DNA from: UBA4744 sp963718995
GTDB lineage: Bacteria; Actinomycetota; Acidimicrobiia; Spongiisociales; UBA4744
NCBI GenBank assembly: GCA_963718995.1
Contig: CAVRAP010000021.1
Coordinates: 1 to 64,000, forward strand
Reading direction: 5' to 3'
Length of the DNA: 64,000 bases
Shown here: piece by piece, positions 57,336-64,000 of the stretch
Numbering within the stretch: the first letter of the stretch is position 1
How the letters are laid out: every line of letters begins with the position of its first letter
Translations under genes and position numbers: made by a program
The notes under the pieces: model-generated
Seen by the model: the letters and a program-made list of their open reading frames with translations, nothing else
Told to the model about the DNA's origin: nothing
The model's database searches: none

Positions 57336-57727
57336 TCAGTGCCACCGGTAGGACCAGGGTCGTCTGGGTTGTCACCTTGCTCCTGCTCGTGGCTGTCGCC
57401 GTAGTGTTCTCCAACGTGTTTCCTTTCCGCCAGATCCTCGCTCAACAAGAGCTGGTCGAACAGAAGGAACAGACATTGGTTGTTCTGCAAGAGGAGAACT
57501 CGCGCTTGAGCACCACCGCCGACTACCTCCGCACCGATCAGGGCGTTGAGAAGATCGCCCGGCAGGATTTTGGCTACGTCCGGCCCGGCGAAGTGGCTTA
57601 CGTGGTGGTCGCACCTCCGGGAGAAGAGGATTTCGTGCCGGCGCCGGCCGATCCGATCGAAGAATTGGATCGTGGCTGGTGGCAGGGGATATGGGATTTC
57701 CTCACCGGGCGCGATCTGCTGGGTTGA
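57332..57727 (+). CDS. Septum formation initiator, FtsB/DivIC family
   Basis: A 131-residue bitopic protein: short cytoplasmic N-terminus, one helix (about 12-30), a coiled coil (about 35-65, QELVEQKEQTLVVLQEENSR) and a family motif YLRTDQGVEKIARQDFGYVR, followed by an acidic/Trp C-terminus. DivIC/FtsB proteins stabilise the divisome with FtsL. The GTG start overlaps the enolase stop by 4 bp. Its place between eno and DUF501 is the standard actinobacterial order. Confidence 0.9.
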   Translation: MISATGRTRVVWVVTLLLLVAVAVVFSNVFPFRQILAQQELVEQKEQTLVVLQEENSRLSTTADYLRTDQGVEKIARQDFGYVRPGEVAYVVVAPPGEEDFVPAPADPIEELDRGWWQGIWDFLTGRDLLG

Positions 57728-57737
57728 CGAACTCCTG

Positions 57738-58262
57738 ATGGACGATCAGGCTGTTGTGGCTGTTCAGCTCGAACGACCGTTGCGAGCTCTGAGCCAGGTG
57801 GTCGCCCGTTGTCCCCTGGGGTTACCCACTGCCGTTGCGGTTCCCCCAATCCTCGACGATGGCACTCCTTTTCCAACCCGGTACTGGCTGACCTGTCCGC
57901 TGGCCGGCATCAGGGTGGGCAGAATTGAGTCGATCGGCGGCGTGAAGTCAATGGAACGGTGGGTGGAGTCGGATCCGGCCAGCAAGGCCCGATTCCTGGC
58001 GGCGGGGATTCGGTACGCCGCCGAACGGGATCGCCTGGTTCCCGATGATGCTGCGCACCGGCCTAGCGGCGGCGTGGCCGGTAGTCGGCGGGGCGTCAAA
58101 TGTCTCCACGCTCAGTACGCCGATCATGCGGCCGGCAACGACAATCCGGTTGGAGAGGCGGTTGCCCCCTGGGTTGAGCCTCTCAACTGCACGCTGGGTT
58201 GCGTTGTGGATGACGAGTCGGGAACTGCGATCAGGAACCCGGCATGGCGGGAACCGAAATAG
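57738..58262 (+). CDS. DUF501 family protein
   Basis: A 174-residue protein of the DUF501 family. VVARCPLGLPTAVAVPPILD, GTPFPTRYWLTCPLAGIRVG and RRGVKCLHAQYADHAAGNDN are the three conserved blocks, containing Cys and His residues that could bind metal. Function unknown. In related genomes a exopolyphosphatase gene often follows; here the next gene is a convergent HIT protein instead. Confidence 0.9.
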   Translation: MDDQAVVAVQLERPLRALSQVVARCPLGLPTAVAVPPILDDGTPFPTRYWLTCPLAGIRVGRIESIGGVKSMERWVESDPASKARFLAAGIRYAAERDRLVPDDAAHRPSGGVAGSRRGVKCLHAQYADHAAGNDNPVGEAVAPWVEPLNCTLGCVVDDESGTAIRNPAWREPK

Positions 58263-58310
58263 CTGCAAGGAACCAGTCCCAAGCTCCTGGCTTCCGACCG
58301 TGGTATGCCG

Positions 58311-58799
58311 CTACTGGTTGCTGATCGCAGCCCTCAGCTTTTCCCAGGTGTCCAGCAGGTCTTCGGGGAGGACCCGGGTCGAGCCGACGGTGGTCATGAA
58401 GTTGGCGTCGCCTTCCCAGCGCGGGACGAGGTGCAGGTGGAAGTGTCCGGGTACACCGGCCCCGGCGACCCGCCCGAGGTTGGCGCCAAGATTGAACCCG
58501 GCGGGGGACATCGCTTCCTCGAGGGCGCTCTGCGCGGTAGCCAGGGATTCCCAGAGCTCGGATTGTTCGGGTTCCTCGAGATCGCCAGGATTGGCGACAT
58601 GACGGAGCGGGGCGATCATCACGTGCCCGGTCGTGTAGGGATAGCGATTGAGGACCGTGAAGGTCAACTTTGCGCGACCGACAATGAGGGATTGGCGGTC
58701 CGGTTGGCCGGGCAGCCGGCAGAAGAGGCACCCATCGGGGTCCGGGTCCCCGGCTCCGGCGATGTAGGTGCTCCGCCATCCTGCCCAGAGGTGGTCCAT
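58311..58799 (-). CDS. HIT family nucleotide hydrolase/phosphorylase
   Basis: A 162-residue histidine-triad protein of the AP4A-phosphorylase-like actinobacterial group. The catalytic triad is in PGHFHLHLVPRW (HxHxH), the N-terminal CLFC pair may bind zinc, and YPYTTGHVMIAPLRHVAN is the typical nucleotide-binding strand. ATG 58799 is chosen because TAACCT lies 7 nt upstream and the family start MDHLWAGWRSTYI begins there; the longer frame to 58859 is rejected. Confidence 0.92.
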   Translation of the reverse strand: MDHLWAGWRSTYIAGAGDPDPDGCLFCRLPGQPDRQSLIVGRAKLTFTVLNRYPYTTGHVMIAPLRHVANPGDLEEPEQSELWESLATAQSALEEAMSPAGFNLGANLGRVAGAGVPGHFHLHLVPRWEGDANFMTTVGSTRVLPEDLLDTWEKLRAAISNQ

Positions 58800-58806
58800 G
58801 TGGTTG

Positions 58807-58812
58807 AGGTTA
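58807..58812 (-). promoter_or_regulatory. -10 box TAACCT, leaderless promoter of the HIT gene
   Basis: TANNNT hexamer 7 nt upstream of ATG 58799; no Shine-Dalgarno. Confidence 0.5.
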
Positions 58813-58878
58813 CCGTCGGTTCGTCCTGTTAAGACCTTCGAACTGTGTCTACCGTTCATCTATGGTTTGTGAGCCCAA

Positions 58879-58965
58879 GCCCGGGTGACGTAATTTGGCA
58901 GCCGTGGCGGACTTAAAATCCGCTGTTCCGAGAGGAACGTGTGGGTTCAAATCCCACCCCGGGCA
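58879..58965 (+). tRNA. tRNA-Leu (anticodon TAA)
   Basis: An 87 nt class II tRNA. The acceptor stem is GCCCGGG / CCCGGGC; the anticodon stem-loop is GCGGA-CTTAAAA-TCCGC with anticodon TAA, decoding UUA; a long variable arm (TGTTCCGAGAGGAACGT) and a T-arm GTGGG-TTCAAAT-CCCAC follow, with discriminator A. CCA is not encoded. Its 3' end is copied at 60173-60194. Confidence 0.96.
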
Positions 58966-58966
58966 C
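58945..58966 (+). repeat. Possible attachment site (tRNA-Leu 3' end, left copy)
   Basis: A 22 bp stretch covering the T-loop to the discriminator of tRNA-Leu. A copy with 21 of 22 identical bases is at 60173. tRNA 3' ends are classic integration sites for tyrosine recombinases, and integration leaves such duplications. Confidence 0.6.
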
Positions 58967-59158
58967 AACGAAACCTCCAATGATTTCGGGGTATTTTGTC
59001 TGATCAGGTTCTCGCTGCCTGGTCGCATCTTCGGCATTGGCGCTGAATCTCAGATGACCACCTGGCCACAAGAGCAACCACCTGCAACCAGGCCAGGAGA
59101 CATGCGGGCGCAGCAGGGACCTTGAACCACGCCACCCGCCTGGTGTCATGACCGTCAC

Positions 59159-59728
59159 CTAGTCGTTGCGAGCTTCCTCCCGTTTCTGTTGCTCACCCGA
59201 CTCGAAATACACCAAAATCACCGTGCGGTCCTCCAGTTCTGAGGCTTCGACCGTCACCTCGCTCCCCCAATGATCACCCTCCACCCCGTAGGCATACAGG
59301 GAGCGGTCGAGGGGCACATCGTCGAAGATGCCGTTGAACATGCAGTACTCGTAGCCCTCCGCATCCTCATCCACGTGACCCGGCCCGAGCCTGGCGACGG
59401 CGATCACCTCATCGTTCGTGGCGTCCTTCATCAGGACATTGGTGTTCATTTCGATCCAACGGAAATCGATGCCCGCGAACTCCGACGCCCAGCAGAAGTC
59501 CAGGGTCGTGGGTGCCCACCCGTCATACACATAGATCTCAACCTTGATGTTGACAGTCGGAATGGCTGCCGTAGTCGAAGGTGGAAGAGTCGTCGTTGGA
59601 GCTGCCGTTGTTGAAGTGGCCAGCCCAGCGGTTGTGGTGACCGGCGATGTCGACTGATCGGAGCTTCCACACGCTCCCAGTACTGCTGCCGTTGCCAGAA
59701 GCGTTGCGATACGAAAGAAGGGTGTCAC
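59159..59728 (-). CDS. Lipoprotein of unknown function
   Basis: A 189-residue protein with a signal peptide ending in lipobox VLGAC, a Thr-rich linker (about 27-55), and a C-terminal domain of about 130 residues (VEIYVYDGWAPTTLDFCWAS, GYEYCMFNGIFDDVPLDRSL) with two cysteines that could form a disulfide. It resembles nothing I recognise. GTG start (59728). It lies between the two copies of the tRNA-Leu 3' end, so it may be accessory. Confidence 0.72.
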   Translation of the reverse strand: MTPFFRIATLLATAAVLGACGSSDQSTSPVTTTAGLATSTTAAPTTTLPPSTTAAIPTVNIKVEIYVYDGWAPTTLDFCWASEFAGIDFRWIEMNTNVLMKDATNDEVIAVARLGPGHVDEDAEGYEYCMFNGIFDDVPLDRSLYAYGVEGDHWGSEVTVEASELEDRTVILVYFESGEQQKREEARND

Positions 59729-59817
59729 TCGCTCGACCCTGGTGCCCTGTAGTTCAGAATCTACTCCTTGCAGGTGGCGCGGGGCACATACCCATCCCGA
59801 GACGAGGAGCAGCGTCG

Positions 59818-59904
59818 CCTTTCGTCGGTGAGGTCAAATGGTTCGCCGGGAACTTTGCCCCAGGCGGTTGGGCGTTCAGCGACGGACAAATCTTGTCAGT
59901 ATCC
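59818..59904 (+). pseudogene. Fragment of a phage tail collar / microcystin-dependent-type protein
   Basis: Twenty-nine codons read as PFVGEVKWFAGNFAPGGWAF and then SDGQILSVS, matching the N-terminal signature of tail-collar proteins (GxIxxFAGNFAPxGWxxCxGQxLxIS). The frame before and after is not related to the family, so only a remnant survives. Similar proteins occur as phage tail fibre parts and as free-standing Mdp proteins. Confidence 0.55.
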
Positions 59905-60172
59905 GCGCCCCCAGGGTTTTGCCTCGCGATCCCGTCGCTCAAATGCGCAGCAGAACGATTCGACAATCTCGACCGGTGGCTCCACCTGTTGCTCCGTGTG
60001 TGGGCTTCCGCCGGTCATTGTGTCAGGTCGTGGACCTGGTCACACCCTGGTCACAAACGCCGCACAACAGCTGGGTACAGCGCATCACTGTCCGACCGGG
60101 AGGATTCGCGTTTGGGCTGGTCAGGTACCTGCGCGATATCCTGTGACACCGGTCAGAACCCCTGATGCTGGA

Positions 60173-60194
60173 GTTCAAATCCCACCCCCGGCAC
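60173..60194 (+). repeat. Possible attachment site (copy of tRNA-Leu 3' end)
   Basis: Differs from 58945-58966 at one of 22 positions. The DNA just upstream cannot complete a tRNA (the T-stem 5' strand is not complementary), so this is a partial copy, as expected for a recombination duplicate. Confidence 0.6.
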
Positions 60195-60407
60195 CCAGGT
60201 CAGAGGTCGGCCCGTCGATGGAGCGGACGCCCGTATCCAAGTTGGTAATCAACGATTCGGCTTCGGCGACGGGGAACGGTTCAAAGAAGTCAGCGTCGGT
60301 AGTTCGAGGGCCGTGGTTGTCTTGGCGGCCGAGGTGGTCTCGACGGTCCGGTGTTGCATGCGGCCGGACCGGCGATCAGCAACGCTGCCCAAAGGCGGCA
60401 ACCTGTC

Positions 60408-60500
60408 ATGGTGGAAGGCTACCGGCAGCGACGGCTCCCCGGTGCCCGCACCTGCTGGTTCCTGCGAGACGAGATCGTCGAGTGGCTGCAACCGGACGAG
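60408..60500 (+). pseudogene. Possible excisionase/AlpA-type HTH fragment
   Basis: A short frame reads GYRQRRLPGARTCWFLRDEI and then VEWLQ, resembling the wing and last helix of MerR/excisionase-family DNA-binding domains (typical form GxLPxxRxxxxWRIxRDEIxxWL). No good start, and no intact domain around it. Weak but fits the neighbouring attachment-like repeat. Confidence 0.35.
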
Positions 60501-60594
60501 ACCAAGGGGAATCCCCCGTCGCCAACAACCCTCATTAGCTGTGCAGGACCGATAGTGTGTCCTTGTGAAATAGTGAAATTCTGAGGGAGGTTGC

Positions 60595-61476
60595 GTGAAA
60601 CGGTTCCTGGTAGCAAGTGTATTGGTGTTGTTGGTTGCCGGGTGTGGTGACGACGCGAGCACAACCACCGCCGCTTCGGCTGCTACCACGACCGCCGCCC
60701 CGACCACCACGGCAGCTACTGCTACGACTACCACGGTTCCCGCCACAACTGCCAGCACCGAGGCAACGACGACCACCACCGAGGCTCCAGCAGCGTTTAG
60801 TCGGAACTCGATAGCTCCTGGTCAACAACGGGCGTATTCGTTCTTATCCGGCTCGGGTGTGGAGATCGAGTATCTGCTCTACCTGCCGGAGGGCTACGAC
60901 GACGATCGTGCCTGGCCGCTGATTCTGTCCCTGCACGGTTTTCTCGGCACCGGGGCCCAGACCCTAGACCTGGAGTCGGTACGAACACAGACCCCTGTGG
61001 CGTGGGTCGATCCGAATGTGGAGTTCCCGTTCGTCGTTGTGGCCCCCAAGGCACAAGGGCTGTGGTCTCAATTCCACGAGCCGATGGACGAGCTATTCGA
61101 GGTCTTGGGCGACTCCTTATCGATAGATGGCGAGGCACAGTTCCTTACCGGTCTGAGCGCCGGTGCACCCGGCGTGTGGCTGTGGGCATTAGCCAGACCC
61201 GATCTGTTCGCCGGGATAGCCCCAGTCGCCGGTAGCCTCACTTCGGTCCCCGAAGACATCTGCCTGCTCAGCAACCTTCCGATTTGGATGGCTCACGGTG
61301 AGGCAGATCGTGAGATACCAATTGATTTGTTTGTTGCCCTCATCGAGGCGTTGGAGGAGTGCGGGAGCACGGTGGTTCGCTTCACTGACTATCCGAGCTT
61401 GGGTCATTTCGAGTCCATCAGTACGGCATACGCAGGTCCAGATCTCTACGAGTGGATGCTGGAGCAGGTGCCGTAG
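60595..61476 (+). CDS. Secreted lipoprotein esterase (PHB depolymerase/LpqC-like)
   Basis: A 293-residue lipoprotein: signal peptide with lipobox LVAGC, an about 45-residue Thr/Ala linker, then an alpha/beta hydrolase domain. IEYLLYLPEGYDDDRAWPLI followed by LSLHGF gives the oxyanion region, FLTGLSAGAPGVWLWALARP the nucleophile Ser in GxSxG, and the final His is probably in PSLGHFESI. Resembles the polyhydroxybutyrate depolymerase / feruloyl esterase-type family. GGGAGG lies before GTG 60595. It adjoins the decayed accessory stretch. Confidence 0.85.
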   Translation: MKRFLVASVLVLLVAGCGDDASTTTAASAATTTAAPTTTAATATTTTVPATTASTEATTTTTEAPAAFSRNSIAPGQQRAYSFLSGSGVEIEYLLYLPEGYDDDRAWPLILSLHGFLGTGAQTLDLESVRTQTPVAWVDPNVEFPFVVVAPKAQGLWSQFHEPMDELFEVLGDSLSIDGEAQFLTGLSAGAPGVWLWALARPDLFAGIAPVAGSLTSVPEDICLLSNLPIWMAHGEADREIPIDLFVALIEALEECGSTVVRFTDYPSLGHFESISTAYAGPDLYEWMLEQVP

Positions 61477-62120
61477 GCTCCCGCTGGAGCGAGAGGGACG
61501 AATCCACCCAGCGACCCTCACACCGGTCTTCCCGGTCGCCACACCGGCCGGCCCCCCGACTGTCAACAAACCAGGTGCCCCCGAGATAGCAAGGACCACC
61601 GCACCAGCCAAGAAGGCATGCAGAGGCCCCCACCACGAACCCTCCTGCCACAGACTCCACAGACTCCAGCCGAAAGCCACACCGCCGAACACGGCAGCCA
61701 GCCGGAACGCTGCCGACGCTACTTGATGCGATTCGACGACCCGGCGGCCGCGCCGGTCCGTCACCACCGCGGTGACCAACCGGGAACCACATCCGGTCGG
61801 ACCGATCGGAGTCCAGTCTTGTCGGAGTCCAGCTTCCGCATCCTCTCCATCCCTTGGCGTTCAGGCTACCGATGGAAGTTCGTTGTGCCTGCGGAGCACG
61901 TGGCTGCGCCCCGCGCCCCGCCACTCTGTAGCTCGCGAAAAAGCCGGGTCCGAGAAATGAACCGCCGGGTGGTCGCACGCTGACCGCTTCGTTCCAGCTC
62001 CCCGCCAGAACGGTGGCTGGTCGCTGGCAACTTCTTTCTCACCCGACTCTCATCCGCGCTTAACCCGCGCCTTAGGCGACGTCTCTACCTTGATGCTCAC
62101 AACCTATCCCTCCCTCCCGC
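61477..62120. other. Intergenic stretch with possible gene remnant
   Basis: About 640 bp. The only protein-like signal is a hydrophobic minus-strand frame at 61480-61779 (listed separately). The remainder shows nothing recognisable. Confidence 0.4.
61480..61779 (-). pseudogene. Remnant of a small membrane protein
   Basis: Starting at TTG 61779, the frame encodes two hydrophobic segments (FRLAAVFGGVAFGWSLWSLW and FLAGAVVLAISGAPGLLTVG). It then continues without a stop antisense through the end of the esterase gene, so its true 3' end seems lost. An unrelated frame on the upstream side (61840-61860) looks partly coding too. Weak evidence. Confidence 0.3.
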
Positions 62121-62146
62121 GGAGCCCTCGAGTGATCGGGGGCTCC
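62121..62146 (+). terminator. Hairpin upstream of the small lipoprotein gene
   Basis: Inverted repeat GGAGCCC / GGGCTCC with a 12 nt loop, about 50 bp before ATG 62195. It may be a terminator for upstream transcription or a 5' leader structure; no strong T-run follows. Confidence 0.35.
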
Positions 62147-62194
62147 GTTCGTGCTGCGGTTACCCTGGTGCTTCCCTTGGAGGAGAGGCGCCGC

Positions 62195-62590
62195 ATGCGG
62201 AAATCGACTGCCATGGTGATGCTGGTGGCTTTGATGTTGGGTGCTTGCAATCAGGAGTCCGGATTGTCGACCGATCCTGCTGCGGCCTCCACGTGTCCGG
62301 AACTCGCCGATGTCGCCATGAACCAGCTCCAGGTCTTCATCGACCAGGCGGTTGGGACTGAGAGCCAAGAGGAATTCGTTGAGGCTTTCGAAGCCGACGG
62401 TGGCGAGGCCTTCAACGAAGCGACCGCGATCTATTCGGAAAGCTCTGTTGCTCTCGACGCTCGGCGGTCCGAAGTCGGTTGCGCGGATGAGGAGTTCCGG
62501 GGGCTGCTCTGTGCTCGATTGGAAAGGTTTGAGGTGGCCGGGACCGCCGCAACGCAATTGCTCGAACCGTCCCGGGCCGCATGCCGGTAG
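62195..62590 (+). CDS. Small lipoprotein, unknown
   Basis: A 131-residue lipoprotein: MRKSTAMVMLVALMLGAC is a signal peptide with lipobox, followed by an acidic alpha-helical domain containing three cysteines (ASTCPELADV, SEVGCADEEF, GLLCARLE) that could form disulfides. GGAGGAG stands 10 nt before ATG 62195, which sets the start. No family recognised. Confidence 0.7.
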   Translation: MRKSTAMVMLVALMLGACNQESGLSTDPAAASTCPELADVAMNQLQVFIDQAVGTESQEEFVEAFEADGGEAFNEATAIYSESSVALDARRSEVGCADEEFRGLLCARLERFEVAGTAATQLLEPSRAACR

Positions 62591-62755
62591 CCGCTGAGTT
62601 GTGGCTTTACGGCCACTTGGGGTGGTTGTCATTCGCACGGAAAGTCGCATCTAGGCGGCAGCGGTGTACAATGGTCGGGCTCTTACCGGGAGCGATTCAC
62701 AGTCGACATCCCTGGTCGCGGATCGCGGCACGAGAGCACTACAGGAGGAATCCAG

Positions 62756-64000
62756 ATGACATCAACCAGCAAGGGTTGGCTGCGGTTTATCGCGGTCTTC
62801 GCCGTGTTGACGTTGATCCTCGTGGCTTGTGGCGACGGCGCCGAAGAGACCACGACGACGGCGGCACCAGGCGAGACCACAACCACAGCAGACTCCGGCG
62901 AGACCACCACCACTGAAGGAATGATGGCCCCGGAGGGTGTTGTCTCGACATTCATCGTCGAACCGGAGCACCTGACACCCAGCACCTCCAATGAGTCGGA
63001 AGGGTCCGCGGTTTTGGACGCCTTGTTCAGCGGATTGGTGTCCTACGACACGAAGACCTCTGAGCCTCGCAATCAGATTGCGGAGTCGATCGTTTCGGAC
63101 GACGGTGGCCAGAACTGGACCATCACGCTCAAGGACGGGTGGACGTATCACAACGGCGAGCCGGTTACAGCGATGAACTTCGTCGATACGTGGAACTGGA
63201 CCGCCTACGGTCCCAATGGTCAACAGAACAACAGTTTCTTCGGCAACGTCGTCGGTTACGACGAGGTCAACCCCACAGAGGGCGATCCGACCGCTGAAAC
63301 CATGTCCGGTCTGGTTGTGGTCGACGATTTGACCTTCACGGTCGAGTTGCAGACTGCGGATCCGCAGTATCCGATCCAGGTTGGCTACACCGCCTTCTAC
63401 GCCCTGCCTGCGGCATTCTTCGAAGGCGACATGACTGCTGAGGAGCGGGTGGCAGCCTTCGACGACTCGCCGATCGGCAACGGCCCGTTCATGATGGACG
63501 GCGTGTGGGAGCACAACGTGCAGATCGCAACGACCTACTACCCGGACTATGCCGGAGACGATTTCCCGCACGTGGCCGGGATCACTTTCTCGATCTACGT
63601 AGACGACAACACCGCCTACAACGACCTGTTGGCCGGCAACCTCGATGTGCACGACAGTTTGCCCCCGGATCAGATCCAATCGGCCCAGGCCGAGTTTGGT
63701 GATCATTATCTGGAGTCAACGACAACGTCGTTCAACTACATCGGGTTCCCGTCCTACGTTCCCGAGCTGACCCAGGAGATTCGCCAGGCGCTGTCCATGG
63801 CCATCGATAAGGAGTTGATCACTTCGACGGTGCTGAATGGGACCCGACAGCCGGCTTTCTCTGTCATCCCGCCGAGCTTGCCCGGCTACCGGGCGAGCGT
63901 CTGTGAGAACTGGGAGTACAACCCCGATTCGGCCAAGGAGAAGTTCGACGCCGCCGGTGGTTGGAATGGAACGATGACGATGTGGCTCAACAGTGGTTCG
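62756..64000 (+). CDS. Family 5 peptide/nickel-type ABC substrate-binding lipoprotein (C-terminus beyond window)
   Basis: The first 415 codons are visible. Signal peptide with lipobox LILVAC, a Thr-rich linker, then the SBP_bac_5 fold: GSAVLDALFSGLVSYD, IVSDDGGQNWTITLKDGWTY, HNGEPVTAMNFVDTWNW, SFNYIGFPSYVPELTQEIRQ and ALSMAIDKELI are the standard elements of oligopeptide-binding proteins. It delivers peptides or similar solutes to an ABC permease presumably encoded right of the window. AGGAGG precedes ATG 62756. Confidence 0.92.
   Translation, partial: MTSTSKGWLRFIAVFAVLTLILVACGDGAEETTTTAAPGETTTTADSGETTTTEGMMAPEGVVSTFIVEPEHLTPSTSNESEGSAVLDALFSGLVSYDTKTSEPRNQIAESIVSDDGGQNWTITLKDGWTYHNGEPVTAMNFVDTWNWTAYGPNGQQNNSFFGNVVGYDEVNPTEGDPTAETMSGLVVVDDLTFTVELQTADPQYPIQVGYTAFYALPAAFFEGDMTAEERVAAFDDSPIGNGPFMMDGVWEHNVQIATTYYPDYAGDDFPHVAGITFSIYVDDNTAYNDLLAGNLDVHDSLPPDQIQSAQAEFGDHYLESTTTSFNYIGFPSYVPELTQEIRQALSMAIDKELITSTVLNGTRQPAFSVIPPSLPGYRASVCENWEYNPDSAKEKFDAAGGWNGTMTMWLNSGS

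Larger units (their letters stand above)
59729..60594. other. Region of decayed accessory DNA
   Basis: Over 860 bp without an intact gene. It holds a fragment of a phage tail-collar-like protein (59818-59904), the second copy of the tRNA-Leu 3' end (60173-60194) and an excisionase-like fragment (60408-60500). The rest shows no recognisable feature. Confidence 0.5.

Noticed and set aside
60172..60197. A second tRNA gene
   Set aside because: Only the T-loop and 3' acceptor half are present; upstream bases do not form the T-stem, anticodon arm or 5' acceptor.

Overview
The window looks like a chromosomal stretch of a GC-rich actinobacterium, most plausibly from or near the class Acidimicrobiia. 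The assignment is an inference from gene content and signals: frequent GTG/TTG starts, many starts preceded 6-9 nt by a TANNNT -10 box with no Shine-Dalgarno (leaderless transcripts), a class E-type sortase, F420-type luciferase-like oxidoreductase, CtpE-like ATPase, DUF5317 and DUF501 proteins, and the mfd / mazG / eno / divIC / DUF501 gene order. No rRNA, CRISPR array, intact transposase or integrase was seen.

Layout. 0-11 kb: start of a sugar-ABC binding lipoprotein, a LigB-type dioxygenase, two NAD-epimerase-like proteins, a membrane GGDEF-EAL protein, a TauE/SafE permease, a CtpE-like P-type ATPase and a YbdK-type carboxylate-amine ligase. 11-14.3 kb: one long reading frame joining malic enzyme, a phosphotransacetylase-like domain and a complete adenylate kinase, the most unusual protein here. 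14.5-27 kb: DUF885 peptidase-like protein, LysM/M23 hydrolase, rlmN, NCS1 permease, PIN-PhoH ATPase, a transglycosylase-like protein, an LLM oxidoreductase, and an overlapping leftward set (unknown protein, gamma-glutamyltransferase, histidine phosphatase). 27-30 kb: a coupled leader peptide and two membrane HD/HD-GYP proteins. 30.5-38 kb: enoyl-CoA hydratase, sortase plus a 51-residue membrane protein, TlpA thioredoxin, sulfite-oxidase-like protein, oligoribonuclease, ClC transporter and M28 peptidase. 38-45 kb: aconitase, L25/Ctc, peptidyl-tRNA hydrolase, glycerol kinase, universal stress protein, RNase HI. 45-50 kb: tryptophanase/tyrosine phenol-lyase-type lyase, lysine 6-aminotransferase, pgsA, epimerase. 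50-58.8 kb: mfd, PPIase lipoprotein, mazG, enolase, divIC, DUF501, HIT. 58.9-62 kb: tRNA-Leu(TAA) with a near-perfect copy of its 3' end 1.2 kb away, flanking a lipoprotein gene and a phage tail-collar fragment: an accessory scar. 62-64 kb: lipoproteins, ending in a truncated peptide/nickel-type ABC binding protein.

How the genes work together. Central carbon metabolism is well represented (malic enzyme fusion, aconitase, enolase, glycerol kinase), as are transcription/RNA quality control (Mfd, Orn, RNase HI, Pth, RlmN, L25, MazG) and envelope work (LysM/M23, sortase, transglycosylase, PgsA, DivIC). One GGDEF-EAL protein and two HD proteins suggest active cyclic-di-GMP control.

Caution. Nine recognisable genes contain twelve single-base frame breaks, ten in the same direction (one extra base). 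This points mainly to residual insertion errors in the assembly, so I annotate these loci as whole genes and give the break positions.
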